Made by a program: the position numbers and the translations under genes | Source of the DNA: Sphingomonas sp. UNC305MFCol5.2 | GTDB lineage: Bacteria; Pseudomonadota; Alphaproteobacteria; Sphingomonadales; Sphingomonadaceae | Assembly: GCF_000712135.1 (NCBI RefSeq) | Contig: NZ_JOOE01000002.1 | Span: 62,001-126,000 of the forward strand | DNA length: 64,000 bases | Direction: 5' to 3' | Shown: positions 10,480-20,677 of the stretch, piece after piece | Numbering within the stretch: the first letter of the stretch is position 1 | Layout of the letters: each line of letters starts with the position of its first letter | The notes under the pieces: model-generated | What the model was told of the DNA's origin: nothing | Databases searched by the model: none | What the model saw: the letters and a program-made list of their open reading frames with translations, nothing else

Positions 10480-11682
10480 ATGCGCATGAAGCTCGAGCCC
10501 TTCGACCTCAATCCGCGCCACCTGCGCGCGCTCTCGGCGATCATCGGCCGCGGCAGCATGAGCGCCGCGGCGGAAGCAGTCGGGCTCTCCCAACCAGCAC
10601 TCACTCAGGGCATTGCCAAGATCGAGCAGCGCCTCGGCACGCCATTGTTCGAACGCCATGCGGGGGGCATGTCGCCGACCGCGGAGGGGCGGCTACTCGC
10701 AGATCGCAGCGATGCGGCGATCGGGCATATCGGCCAGGCGGTACGCGGCGGCGGGCGCGGCTTCGCCCGCCCGGAGCTGCTGATGACAGGCACGCAATTG
10801 CGTGCGTTCCTTGCGCTCGCCGATGCGGGCGGCTTCGCACGCGCTGCCGAGGCGACGGGCTTGTCACAGCCCGCGCTGCACCGCGCCGCGCGCGAGATCG
10901 AGCAGATTTGCGGCTATCCGCTGATCGAGCGCCGCGGCCGCGGCGTCGCGCTGACCGCCGCCGGCATACGGCTCGCGCGTGGGGTGCGGTTGGCCCGCGG
11001 CGAGCTGGCCGCCGCGATCGCGGAGATCGAGGGCAACGCGGTGGCGCAGGGCGGCAGCCTGACGATCGGCGCGATGCCGCTGTCGCGCGCGCTGATCCTG
11101 CCGCGCGCCATCGCACGCTTCACGCGAGAATATCCACGAATGCGCATCGACGTGGTCGAAGGATCGTGGCGCGAATTGATCGACCCGCTGCTCGACGGGG
11201 TGCTCGATCTGACGATCGGCGCGCTGCGCGAGCATTCGCCCCGCGGCGCCACGCAAGTGCCGCTGCTGGTCGACCAACTCGTCGTGATCGCACGCGCCGG
11301 CCATCCGCTTGCTCGCGAAGCTGCACCGACGCTCGCGCAGCTCGCAGACTATCCGTGGATCGTCGGTCAGGCGGGGACGCCGCTGCGCGGCCATTGGGAG
11401 GCGCTTTTTGCCGGACATTCGCTGCCGCCCGCGCCGATCGAGTGCGGATCGGTGATGGTGATCCGCGAAGTGCTGCGCGAGAGCGACTTCCTCACTTTGC
11501 TCTCGCCGGATCAAGTGGCGCTCGAAGCGGCAACGGGTGTGCTCACCACGATCGGCCCGCTCTTGCCGCAAAGCAGCCGCACGATCGGGATCACGCTGCG
11601 CGAAAGCTGGCGTCCGACAGCGGCGCAGGCGCGCTTCCTCGATTTGCTGCGTGCCGTGTCGGAAATTCCGGAAAATCAATAG
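10480..11682 (+). CDS. LysR-family regulator with two tandem HTH domains (LigR-like role)
   Basis: At 400 residues this is about 100 longer than a normal LysR regulator. It has two winged-helix segments: residues about 10-69 (helix GLSQPALTQGIAKIEQRLG) and about 103-163 (helix GLSQPALHRAAREIEQICG). A single substrate-binding effector domain follows, from about 192 (GSLTIGAMPLSRALILP) to the C-terminus. It lies between the two arms of the protocatechuate pathway, where SYK-6 has the LysR activator LigR, so control by protocatechuate or a pathway intermediate is likely. The second HTH is not a frameshift artefact; the frame is open and continuous. An ATG two codons downstream (10486) is an alternative start. 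Confidence 0.9.
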   Translation: MRMKLEPFDLNPRHLRALSAIIGRGSMSAAAEAVGLSQPALTQGIAKIEQRLGTPLFERHAGGMSPTAEGRLLADRSDAAIGHIGQAVRGGGRGFARPELLMTGTQLRAFLALADAGGFARAAEATGLSQPALHRAAREIEQICGYPLIERRGRGVALTAAGIRLARGVRLARGELAAAIAEIEGNAVAQGGSLTIGAMPLSRALILPRAIARFTREYPRMRIDVVEGSWRELIDPLLDGVLDLTIGALREHSPRGATQVPLLVDQLVVIARAGHPLAREAAPTLAQLADYPWIVGQAGTPLRGHWEALFAGHSLPPAPIECGSVMVIREVLRESDFLTLLSPDQVALEAATGVLTTIGPLLPQSSRTIGITLRESWRPTAAQARFLDLLRAVSEIPENQ

Positions 11683-11690
11683 CTATCCCG
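11677..11690. promoter_or_regulatory. Possible regulator site before the plus-strand lig operon
   Basis: CAATAGCTAT lies across the end of the lysR gene, about 50 bases before the first lig-operon start. Its CAATAGC heptamer is shared with the ligK/lysR control region. Without more copies the match is only suggestive. Confidence 0.3.
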
Positions 11691-11735
11691 CAAAACCGAT
11701 TGGCTGCGCGCGCTGCAGCGATCCAGTCGTAGGGA

Positions 11736-12596
11736 ATGGAGAGAAAGATCGCTTTGATCGGTTTCGGCGAAGCGGCCCGCGCCTTCGCGACGGGTCATGC
11801 GCGCGACTTCGCTCTCTCAGCATATGATCTGAAGACCGGCCTTGAGATGAATGCCGCGCTCGCCGAAGCCGGTGTGGCTGGCGCTGGTCGACCCGAAGAG
11901 GCACTTGCCGGGGTCGTGGCTGCGCTGTCGCTGGTGACGGCGGATCAGGCGCTTGCCGCGGCGCGGGACTACGCTTCACATCTGCCCTCCGGCGCTTTGT
12001 GGCTCGATATGAACAGCGTCGCTCCCGAGACCAAAAGCGCAGCCGCGGCGGCGATCGAAGGCAACGGCGGCCGCTATGTCGACGTGGCGGTGATGGCCCC
12101 GGTGCATCCCGCAGGCCGCGGCGTGCCGCTGCTGGCGAGCGGGCCGCATGCCGGGGCGGCGGCGGCCCTTTTGCAGGCGATGGGGTTCACGCAGGTGCGT
12201 GTGATCGAAGGTAGCATCGGCGCGGCATCGGCCGTGAAGATGATCCGTTCTGTGGTCGTCAAGGGGATCGAGGCGCTCACCGCCGAATGCATGCTCGCCG
12301 CCGAGGCTGCGGGCGTGCGCGACGAAGTGCTCGCCTCGCTCGACGCCAGCGAGCGTGGCCGCTCCTGGGCCGAACGCGCCGACTATAATCTCGATCGCAT
12401 GCTGGTTCACGGCACCCGCCGCGCCGCGGAGATGGAGGAAGCTGCCCGGACACTCGAGGCGCTCGGCATCGAGCCGGCGATGACTCGCGGCACTATCCGG
12501 CGCCAGCGCGAAATCGGCGCGATCGGCCAGACGGCTCCCGAGGGGCTCGACGCCAAGCTCGGCCTCATCCTCGATCGAAAGGCGAAGGCCGCGTGA
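11736..12596 (+). CDS. NAD(P)-binding dehydrogenase with DUF1932 C-terminal domain
   Basis: The 286-residue protein has an N-terminal Rossmann domain (IALIGFGEAARAFATG, with the GxGxxA-type loop) and an all-helical C-terminal part of the 6-phosphogluconate dehydrogenase-like DUF1932 type (about 195-262, AERADYNLDRMLVHGTRRAAEMEE). A segment near residue 110-125 (APVHPAGRGVPLLASG) matches the substrate loop of beta-hydroxyacid dehydrogenases, and the conserved Lys is in SAVKMIRSVVVKG. It is the first gene of the ligJABC operon and overlaps ligJ by four bases (GTGA), so its product probably acts on a protocatechuate-pathway metabolite. The classical SYK-6 pathway has no such step, so the substrate is unknown. 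Confidence 0.85.
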   Translation: MERKIALIGFGEAARAFATGHARDFALSAYDLKTGLEMNAALAEAGVAGAGRPEEALAGVVAALSLVTADQALAAARDYASHLPSGALWLDMNSVAPETKSAAAAAIEGNGGRYVDVAVMAPVHPAGRGVPLLASGPHAGAAAALLQAMGFTQVRVIEGSIGAASAVKMIRSVVVKGIEALTAECMLAAEAAGVRDEVLASLDASERGRSWAERADYNLDRMLVHGTRRAAEMEEAARTLEALGIEPAMTRGTIRRQREIGAIGQTAPEGLDAKLGLILDRKAKAA

Positions 12597-13618
12597 CGCT
12601 GATCATCGATTGCCATGGCCACTACACCACCGCGCCGGCCGCGCATAACGCGTGGCGCGAGGCGCAGAAGGCAGCGTTCAAGGCGGACGAAGCCGCCCCG
12701 CCCTACCCCACCATCTCCGACGACGAGATCCGAGAAACGCTCGAAGCGAACCAGATCCGCCTGATCCGCGAGCGCGGCGCGGATATGACGATCTTCTCCC
12801 CCCGCGCCTCGGCGATGGCGCCGCATGTCGGTGACGAGGCCGTCGCGAAAGCATGGGCACGCGCCAATAACGACCTCATCGCCCGCTGCGTCGCGCTCTA
12901 CCCGGAGACCTTTGCCGGCGTGTGCATGCTGCCGCAGAACCCGAAGGCGGACCTGACCGGCTCGATCGAGGAACTGGAGCGCTGCGTGGGCGAACTCGGT
13001 TTCATCGGCTGCAACCTCAATCCCGATCCGGGCGGTGGGCACTTCACCGCGCCGCCACTCACCGACAAATTCTGGTATCCCTTCTACGAGAAGATGGTCG
13101 AGCTCGACGTGCCGGCGATGATCCACGTCTCGGGCAGCTGCAATCCCGGGCTCCACGCCACCGGCGCCTATTACATCGCCGCGGACACGATCGCCTTCAT
13201 GCAGTTGATCGAGGGTAATCTGTTCGCCGATTTCCCGACGCTCCGCTTCATCATCCCGCACGGCGGCGGCGCGGTGCCTTATCATTGGGGGCGCTACCGC
13301 GGCCTCGCGGATATGCTCAGGCAGCCGAGCCTCGACGGGCATTTGATGAACAACGTCTTCTTCGACACCTGCGTCTATCACCAGCCGGGCATCGATCTGC
13401 TGGCCGAGGTGATCGACAGCAAGAACATCCTGTTCGGCAGCGAGATGGTGGGCGCGGTGCGCGGGATCGATCCGCAGACCGGCCATTATTTCGATGACAC
13501 GAAGCGCTATGTCGACGCGCTGCCGATCGACGACGGCCAGCGCCACGCGATCTTCGAGGGCAATGCCCGCCGCGTCTTTCCCCGGCTCGACGCGAAGCTT
13601 CGGGCGCGGGGCCTGTGA
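12593..13618 (+). CDS. ligJ: 4-oxalomesaconate hydratase
   Basis: LigJ adds water to the tautomerised 4-oxalomesaconate to form 4-carboxy-4-hydroxy-2-oxoadipate. The 341 residues equal the SYK-6 enzyme in length, and the amidohydrolase-fold zinc ligands are visible: His8 and His10 (IIDCHGHY), His178 (MIHVSG), plus His223 (IIPHGGG) and catalytic Glu284 (FGSEMVGA). The start is GTG at 12593, overlapping the preceding dehydrogenase stop. It is followed 16 bases later by ligA. Confidence 0.95.
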   Translation: MTLIIDCHGHYTTAPAAHNAWREAQKAAFKADEAAPPYPTISDDEIRETLEANQIRLIRERGADMTIFSPRASAMAPHVGDEAVAKAWARANNDLIARCVALYPETFAGVCMLPQNPKADLTGSIEELERCVGELGFIGCNLNPDPGGGHFTAPPLTDKFWYPFYEKMVELDVPAMIHVSGSCNPGLHATGAYYIAADTIAFMQLIEGNLFADFPTLRFIIPHGGGAVPYHWGRYRGLADMLRQPSLDGHLMNNVFFDTCVYHQPGIDLLAEVIDSKNILFGSEMVGAVRGIDPQTGHYFDDTKRYVDALPIDDGQRHAIFEGNARRVFPRLDAKLRARGL

Positions 13619-13634
13619 CAGAGGAGAATGCCCA

Positions 13635-14896
<1,262 letters not shown>

Positions 14897-14900
14897 GAAA

Positions 14901-15839
14901 ATGAAGATCGCACTAGCCGGCGCCGGCGCCTTTGGAGAAAAGCACCTCGACGGGCTGAAGAACATCGACGGGGTCGAAGTCGTCAGCCTCGTCGGTCGCC
15001 GATTGGACGCTACGCAAGCAATTGCGGACAAATATGGCATCGGCCACGTCACCACCGAGCTGGCCGACAGCCTCGCGCTCGACCTGGACGCGGTCATATT
15101 GTGCACACCCACCCAGATGCATGCCGAACAGGCGCTCCAATGCCTCGAGGCAGGCAAGCACGTCCAGATCGAGATCCCGCTCTGCGACAGCCTTGCCGAC
15201 GGCGAAGCCGTGCTCAAAAAGCAGCAGGAGACAGGCCTCGTCGCGATGGTCGGCCACACCCGCCGCTTCAATCCGAGCCATCAATATCTCCACCGCAAGT
15301 TCGAGGGCGGCGAAGCCGCAGTCCAGCAGATGGACGTCCAGACCTATTTCTTCCGCCGCAAGAACATGAACGCGAAGGGCGAAGCACGCAGCTGGACCGA
15401 TCACCTGCTATGGCATCACGCGGCGCATACGGTCGACCTGTTCGCATATCAGGCTGGCCCGATCATCCAGGCCAATGCGCTGCAGGGCCCGATCCACCCG
15501 GAGCTGGGCATCGCCATGGACATGTCGATCCAGCTCAAGGCCGAGAGCGGCGCGATCTGCACGCTTTCGCTCAGCTTCAACAATGACGGGCCGCTCGGCA
15601 CCTTCTTCCGCTACATCTGCGACAACGGCACGTGGATCGCGCGCTACGACGATCTGGTGACGGGCAAGGAAGAGCCGGTCAACTTGTCCGGCGTCGCGGT
15701 CTCGAACAATGGCATCGAGCTCCAGGACCGCGAGTTCATCGGCGCCATCCGCGAAGGGCGCGAACCCAATAGCTCGGTGGCGCAGGTGCTGCCCTGCTAC
15801 CGCGTGCTCGACGCACTCGAGAAGCAGCTCCGGGAGTGA
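14901..15839 (+). CDS. ligC: 4-carboxy-2-hydroxymuconate-6-semialdehyde dehydrogenase
   Basis: LigC oxidises the hemiacetal form of the LigAB ring-cleavage product with NADP+ to 2-pyrone-4,6-dicarboxylate. The 312-residue Gfo/Idh/MocA-family protein has the Rossmann motif ALAGAGAFGEKH, the EIPLCDS segment with the family's acidic residue, and the substrate-domain pattern HHAAHTVDLFAYQ. Length agrees with SYK-6 LigC (315). The stop overlaps a GTG start for pobA. Confidence 0.95.
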   Translation: MKIALAGAGAFGEKHLDGLKNIDGVEVVSLVGRRLDATQAIADKYGIGHVTTELADSLALDLDAVILCTPTQMHAEQALQCLEAGKHVQIEIPLCDSLADGEAVLKKQQETGLVAMVGHTRRFNPSHQYLHRKFEGGEAAVQQMDVQTYFFRRKNMNAKGEARSWTDHLLWHHAAHTVDLFAYQAGPIIQANALQGPIHPELGIAMDMSIQLKAESGAICTLSLSFNNDGPLGTFFRYICDNGTWIARYDDLVTGKEEPVNLSGVAVSNNGIELQDREFIGAIREGREPNSSVAQVLPCYRVLDALEKQLRE

Positions 15840-17005
15840 AGACCCAGGTCGCGATCATCGGCAGCGGCCCCTCCGGCCTGCTGCTCGGTCATTTGCTGCG
15901 CGCGGCCGGCATCGACTGCGTGATCGTCGAGCGGCAATCCGCCGATTATGTGCTCGGCCGCATCCGTGCCGGCGTGCTCGAGACTGTGACGACCGATCTC
16001 ATGGAGCGGCTCGGCATCGACGCCGGGCTCAAGGCGTGTGGCCTGCTCGAAGAGGGTTTCAACCTTGCGGACGGCGAACGGCTGATCCGCATCGAGATCA
16101 CTCGGCTCACCGGCAAGCATGTCGTCGTCTATGGCCAGACTGAAGTCACGCGCGATCTGATGGACGCGGCGGCGGAACGCGGGCTGGAGGTCGTTTATGA
16201 GGCCAAAGACGTGGGGCTGCACGATCTCGAAAGCGATCTGCCCTCGCTCAGCTATGTGAAGAACGGCGTAGAGCACCGGATCCATGCTGACTTCATCGCC
16301 GGCTGCGACGGCTTCCACGGTCCTTCGCGCAGGGCGATCCCGGCGGCGCGCGTGCGCGAGTTCGAGCGCGAATATCCGTTCGGCTGGCTCGGAATTCTCG
16401 CCGATGTGCCACCATGCCATCCCGAGCTGATCTACGCCAACGGCGAACGCGGCTTCGCACTCGCGTCGATGCGATCGGCGACACGCAGCCGTTATTATAT
16501 CCAGGTACCGCTGAGCGAGACGTTGGAGGATTGGCCCGAGGCACGGTTATGGGATGAACTCGCACAGCGCTTCGATCCGATCTCGAAGCACGGCGTCACG
16601 CGCGGACCGGCGCTGGAGATGTCGATCGCGCCGCTGCGCTCCTATGTATTCGAGACGATGCGCTATGGCCGGCTGTTCCTCGCCGGCGACGCGGCGCACA
16701 TCGTGCCTCCGACGGGCGCGAAGGGGCTCAATCTCGCCGCCTCGGACGTCGCCTATCTCTCCGACGCGTTGATCGCGCATTACAGGAGCGGCGACGATTC
16801 GGCGCTTGCAGGGTATGAAACGAAAGCGCTCGCACGCATCTGGAAGGCCGAGCGGTTCAGCTGGTATCTGACCAAGCTGATGCATCGATTCCCTGAGGAC
16901 GGGAGTTTCGAGCATCGCATGCAGAGGGCCGAGCTCGATTATGTCGCATCCTCCGAGGCGATGCAGCGGGCGATCGCCGAGAATTATGTGGGATTACCGC
17001 TTTGA
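15836..17005 (+). CDS. pobA: 4-hydroxybenzoate 3-monooxygenase
   Basis: PobA is a single-component flavoprotein that hydroxylates 4-hydroxybenzoate to protocatechuate. The 389 residues show the FAD motifs: GSGPSGLLLG at the N-terminus, GRIRAGVLE near residue 42, the DG motif GCDGFHGPSRR (about 160), and GDAAHIVPPTGAKGLNLA (about 285). The start is GTG at 15836, overlapping ligC by four bases. It brings 4-hydroxybenzoate, for example from p-coumarate through FerA, FerB and LigV, into the same pathway. Confidence 0.96.
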   Translation: MKTQVAIIGSGPSGLLLGHLLRAAGIDCVIVERQSADYVLGRIRAGVLETVTTDLMERLGIDAGLKACGLLEEGFNLADGERLIRIEITRLTGKHVVVYGQTEVTRDLMDAAAERGLEVVYEAKDVGLHDLESDLPSLSYVKNGVEHRIHADFIAGCDGFHGPSRRAIPAARVREFEREYPFGWLGILADVPPCHPELIYANGERGFALASMRSATRSRYYIQVPLSETLEDWPEARLWDELAQRFDPISKHGVTRGPALEMSIAPLRSYVFETMRYGRLFLAGDAAHIVPPTGAKGLNLAASDVAYLSDALIAHYRSGDDSALAGYETKALARIWKAERFSWYLTKLMHRFPEDGSFEHRMQRAELDYVASSEAMQRAIAENYVGLPL

Positions 17006-18009
17006 AGATGCCGGAACGCGCGATCGGTCCGTTCAATGTTTCCGCCATTTCGCTCGGGTGCATGAACCTTAGCCATGCCTACGGCGTGCCCCCCGCGCCC
17101 GCCGAAGGCGAACGCCTGCTCAATCGCGCGCTGGACCTGGGCGTGACCATGCTCGACACCGCCGCGCTCTATGGCGGCGGCAATAACGAGCGGCTGATCG
17201 CTTCCGCAATCGGGCATCGTCGCGGCGAATTCACGCTCGCCAGCAAGTGCGTGCTCGGCATGCGCGACGGCAAGCGAGTCCTGGACGGCTCTCCGCAAGC
17301 GATCGCCGCCTCGATCGACGGGTCGCTCAAACGGCTCGGCACCGATCATATCGACCTGATGTATCTTCACCGCCCCGACAAGGACGTGCCGATCGAGGAG
17401 TCGGTCGGGGCGCTCGTCCGTGCGAAGCAGGCCGGCAAGATCGGCGCGATCGGGCTTTCGGAAATGTCCGCCGAGACGATCCGCCGCGCACACGCAGTGC
17501 ACCCCGTCACCGCTGTGCAGACCGAATATTCGCTCACCGTGCGCAATCCCGAGATCGCCGTGCTCGATACCTGCGCCGAGCTCGGCATCGGCTTCGTCGC
17601 CTTCTCGCCCGTCGCACGCGGGCTGCTGGCTATGGGGGTGCGCGACGACGCCTATGCGAGCGGCGACATTCGCATCCACATGCCGCGCTTCACCGGCGCC
17701 AATCTCGCGCACAATCTGGGGCCCGTGCGCGTCCATGAGGCACTCGCGCGGGAGGCGGGAATCTCACCGGCGCAACTCGCGCTCGCGTGGCTGCTGGCCA
17801 GGGCGCCGCACATCGTGCCGATCCCCGGCACGACACGGATCGATCATCTCGAGGAAAACCTTGCCGCCGCCACGATCGCGCTTCCTGCCGACGTGCTGGT
17901 CCGCGCCGAAGCGATCTTCGCGCCCGGCGCGATCCACGGGGCACGCTATTCCCGGCCGATGCAAGCGCAAGTGAGCACCGAAGTCTTTCTCGATGAGGAA
18001 CTCGACTGA
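17002..18009 (+). CDS. Aldo/keto reductase, last gene of the lig-pob operon
   Basis: The 335-residue TIM-barrel protein has the aldo/keto reductase tetrad: Asp and Tyr in VTMLDTAALYGGG (about 51-56), Lys in LASKCVLG (about 81) and His in LMYLHRPD (about 122). The NADPH-binding end is IVPIPGTTRIDHLEENLAA. The start is TTG at 17002, overlapping the pobA stop by four bases, or ATG at 17008. Its place suggests reduction of an aromatic aldehyde such as protocatechualdehyde or vanillin, or clearance of a reactive semialdehyde. The sequence does not settle which. Confidence 0.88.
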   Translation: MKMPERAIGPFNVSAISLGCMNLSHAYGVPPAPAEGERLLNRALDLGVTMLDTAALYGGGNNERLIASAIGHRRGEFTLASKCVLGMRDGKRVLDGSPQAIAASIDGSLKRLGTDHIDLMYLHRPDKDVPIEESVGALVRAKQAGKIGAIGLSEMSAETIRRAHAVHPVTAVQTEYSLTVRNPEIAVLDTCAELGIGFVAFSPVARGLLAMGVRDDAYASGDIRIHMPRFTGANLAHNLGPVRVHEALAREAGISPAQLALAWLLARAPHIVPIPGTTRIDHLEENLAAATIALPADVLVRAEAIFAPGAIHGARYSRPMQAQVSTEVFLDEELD

Positions 18010-18094
18010 CCGTTCGGCATCCGCCCTGAATTACGAAGACGGCCGACACGCTGGCGCATTGACGCAGTCGATGAAACTTGCTTGCACCATTGCC

Positions 18095-18553
18095 ATGTCG
18101 CGAGAGCAAGAGAACATAGGCGCGTTGGCGCCGTTGGTGGGCTATCATCTGCGCCGCGCATGGAGCGCCTTCTCCAGCGATTTCCTCGCCGAGATGGAGG
18201 GCACCGGGCTCCGCCAGGTGCCCTTCGCCGTGCTTTCGGTGGTGGCGGCAAATCCCGGCATCAATCAAGGCGCCGTCGGCCGGGTGCTCGGGATCAAGCG
18301 CGCCAACATGGTTTCGCTGATCAACGAGCTCGTCGACAAGGGGCTGGTCGATCGGGCAGTCGACGCCAGTGATCGCAGGGCCTTCTCGCTCAAGCCCACC
18401 GATGCAGGCACGGTTGCGCTGAAAGACGCCGTCCGGCGGATCGCCGCGCACGAACAGCGGATGCTGGCGGACCTCAGTCGGCAAGAACAGGCGACGCTTC
18501 TCGACCTGTTGGCCCGCATCGAGCGTCGGGCGCCCGAAATCGAAGAGGCCTGA
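18095..18553 (+). CDS. ferC: MarR-family regulator, FerC-like
   Basis: The 152-residue winged-helix protein has the MarR layout: LVGYHLRRAWSAFSSDF, then RQVPFAVLSVVAANPGINQ, the recognition helix GRVLGIKRANMVSLINEL, and a wing with DASDRRAFSL. In SYK-6, the MarR repressor FerC controls ferBA and responds to hydroxycinnamoyl-CoA thioesters. Here the gene ends 10 bp from the convergent ferA 3' end, so it cannot share their promoter but is clearly part of the same locus. The ATG at 18095 gives the usual N-terminus; 18071 and 17993 are possible but lengthen it without homologous sequence. No clear ribosome-binding site precedes any of them. Confidence 0.8.
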   Translation: MSREQENIGALAPLVGYHLRRAWSAFSSDFLAEMEGTGLRQVPFAVLSVVAANPGINQGAVGRVLGIKRANMVSLINELVDKGLVDRAVDASDRRAFSLKPTDAGTVALKDAVRRIAAHEQRMLADLSRQEQATLLDLLARIERRAPEIEEA

Positions 18554-18563
18554 CGCGGCCCGA

Positions 18564-20651
18564 TCAGTCGTTGAGGATCAACGCATCGAGCGCCACCACT
18601 CCTGTCCCCTGCGGATAGACGACGAGCGGATTGAGATCGATCTCGCGGATCGACGGCGTTCCGGCAAGAACGCGGCCCAAAGTCGCGATCACCTCCGCCA
18701 TCGCTTCCACGTCGAGCGGAGGCGATCCGCGATAACCGTCGAGCAGCTGCCCCTGCTTCAGCCCCCGCAGCGCCGCGGCGATCGCCTCGGGCGGAACGTC
18801 GTGCGGGAGCAATCGTACGTCGCGCAGCAATTCGGCAGTCACGCCTCCGAATCCGACGAGCAGGATCGGGCCCCAGTCTGGATCGTTGCGTGCGCCGACG
18901 ATCAGTTCGATCCCGCGTTCGCCCATCGCCTCGACTAGCACGCCGTCGAGGCGGATCGCCGCGTCATGGCTTCGGACATTGGCGTAGAGGCGCTGCCACG
19001 CAGCCTCCAGCGCGGCGGAATCGCCGATGTTGAGGATCACGCCCCCGGCATCGCTCTTGTGGCTCAGCGCAGCCGCCTGCGCCTTGAGCACCACGGGGTA
19101 GCCGATCCCGGCGGCAATCGCCTTCGCTTCCTCGATCGACTCTGCGAAGTCGCCGCGCGGAAAGGGAATCCCCGTCGGCGCGAGCAGCTGCTTGGCGCGA
19201 TATTCGGGGATCACGCCGCGCGGCAGCTTGAGCGCGATCGGCGCCGCTGCACTCCGTGTCTCATCGAGTGCCGCGTGGCGCATAAGGTGGCGCAATGCTC
19301 GGAATGCGCGGTCCGGCGAAGGGAAATAGGGCACCCCGAGCGCGCGGAGCGCCGCGATATATTCAGCCGGGACCGCCGCGCCGTCGTCCAGCCCGGCAAA
19401 GACCACCGGCTTGCCGGGCTCGAGCGCCTTTACCGCATCGATGATCGGCAGGAATTTGCGCGCGCTGGTCGTCTCGTCGGTCTGGATGATCGCGAGCACC
19501 ATTGCGGCATAAGCGGGGTCTTCCAGCAGGGGCTCCAGCGTGCGGCGATAAAGATCGGGATCGACGAGCGCCTGCGCGGTCAGGTCCATCGGATTGGACA
19601 CGGGAATGAAGGACGGCAAGGCCGCGCGCATCGCGGCCGCCGTGGCACCCTCCACGGGCGGCAATTCCAGCCCGATGCGCTCCGCCAGATCGAGCGTAAG
19701 CGCCTTGAACGCGCCGGATTCGGTCAGCACGGCTGCGCCGCCGCGACCAAGCGGCGCGGCTCGGGCCACGATCTCGAGCACATCGCCCAGCGCTTCGAGG
19801 CTGTCGACCAGAACGACACCGGCGCGCTCCACCTTGGCGCGCATCAATTCCCAGTCGCCGGCCATCGCGCCGGTATGCGTGGCGGCGGACTCGCGCGCCG
19901 CGCTCGACGTGCCCGGGTGCAGCAAAACGATCGTCTTGCCCGCCGCACGCGCACGCCCGGCTACCGACAGGAAGCGTGCCGGATCGCGAAACTGCTCGAC
20001 GATCATGCCGATCACGCGAGTAGCCCGATCGGCGATCAGATGCTCGACATAGTCCTCGACGCCGCTCGCGGCCTCGTTTCCCGTCGAAACCGAGAGCGTG
20101 ATGCCGAGGTTCTTGGCCATCAGCGTGGTGCCCAGCACCACCGCCATCGCGCCGGACTGGCTGACGATGCCGACCGCCGGCCGGCCCGCGAGTTCGAGCA
20201 CCGGCGCCTCGACGAAGGTCAAGGGAATGCCCGCGGCATAATTGACCATGCCGAGGCAATTCGGCCCTTCGATCACCATTCCGCTCCCGGCGGCGATCCG
20301 CGCGACTTCGGCCTGTGCGGCGAGTCCTGCCTCGCCGCCTTCGGCAAAGCCGGCGGAGAAGATGATCGCCGCGCCTACCTTGCGTTCGGCCAGCGCGCGT
20401 ACCGCATCGAGCACCGCCGGCCCGGGAATGGCGAGCACCGCCGCATCCACGCCATCGGGCAGATCGTCGATCGACTTGAGGCAAGGGCGGCCGTCGATCT
20501 CATCCCGTTTCGGATTGATCAGATGGATGTTCCCGGCATAGCCGTGCCGCTCGAGGTTGCGCAGCACGCTGTTGCCGAGCGCGCCGGGCGTCGGCGAAGC
20601 GCCGACGATCGCAACTGATCGTGGCGCAAGCAAGCGAGACAGGTCAGCCAT
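18564..20651 (-). CDS. ferA: Feruloyl-CoA synthetase, NDP-forming acyl-CoA ligase type
   Basis: This 695-residue protein is a fused NDP-forming acyl-CoA synthetase: a CoA-binding domain (about 1-130, VAIVGASPTPGALGNSVL), succinyl-CoA ligase-like domains with the phosphohistidine loop ATHTGAMAG (about 258-266), and a C-terminal ATP-grasp domain (about 475-690, PVVLKAQAAALSHKSDAGGV). SYK-6 FerA is of this unusual type rather than the AMP-forming type. It activates ferulate, p-coumarate and caffeate as CoA thioesters. It lies 26 bases after ferB in the operon ligV-ferB-ferA. Confidence 0.9.
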   Translation of the reverse strand: MADLSRLLAPRSVAIVGASPTPGALGNSVLRNLERHGYAGNIHLINPKRDEIDGRPCLKSIDDLPDGVDAAVLAIPGPAVLDAVRALAERKVGAAIIFSAGFAEGGEAGLAAQAEVARIAAGSGMVIEGPNCLGMVNYAAGIPLTFVEAPVLELAGRPAVGIVSQSGAMAVVLGTTLMAKNLGITLSVSTGNEAASGVEDYVEHLIADRATRVIGMIVEQFRDPARFLSVAGRARAAGKTIVLLHPGTSSAARESAATHTGAMAGDWELMRAKVERAGVVLVDSLEALGDVLEIVARAAPLGRGGAAVLTESGAFKALTLDLAERIGLELPPVEGATAAAMRAALPSFIPVSNPMDLTAQALVDPDLYRRTLEPLLEDPAYAAMVLAIIQTDETTSARKFLPIIDAVKALEPGKPVVFAGLDDGAAVPAEYIAALRALGVPYFPSPDRAFRALRHLMRHAALDETRSAAAPIALKLPRGVIPEYRAKQLLAPTGIPFPRGDFAESIEEAKAIAAGIGYPVVLKAQAAALSHKSDAGGVILNIGDSAALEAAWQRLYANVRSHDAAIRLDGVLVEAMGERGIELIVGARNDPDWGPILLVGFGGVTAELLRDVRLLPHDVPPEAIAAALRGLKQGQLLDGYRGSPPLDVEAMAEVIATLGRVLAGTPSIREIDLNPLVVYPQGTGVVALDALILND

Positions 20652-20677
20652 TGCCGGACTTTCCGAACGCGCCGCCG

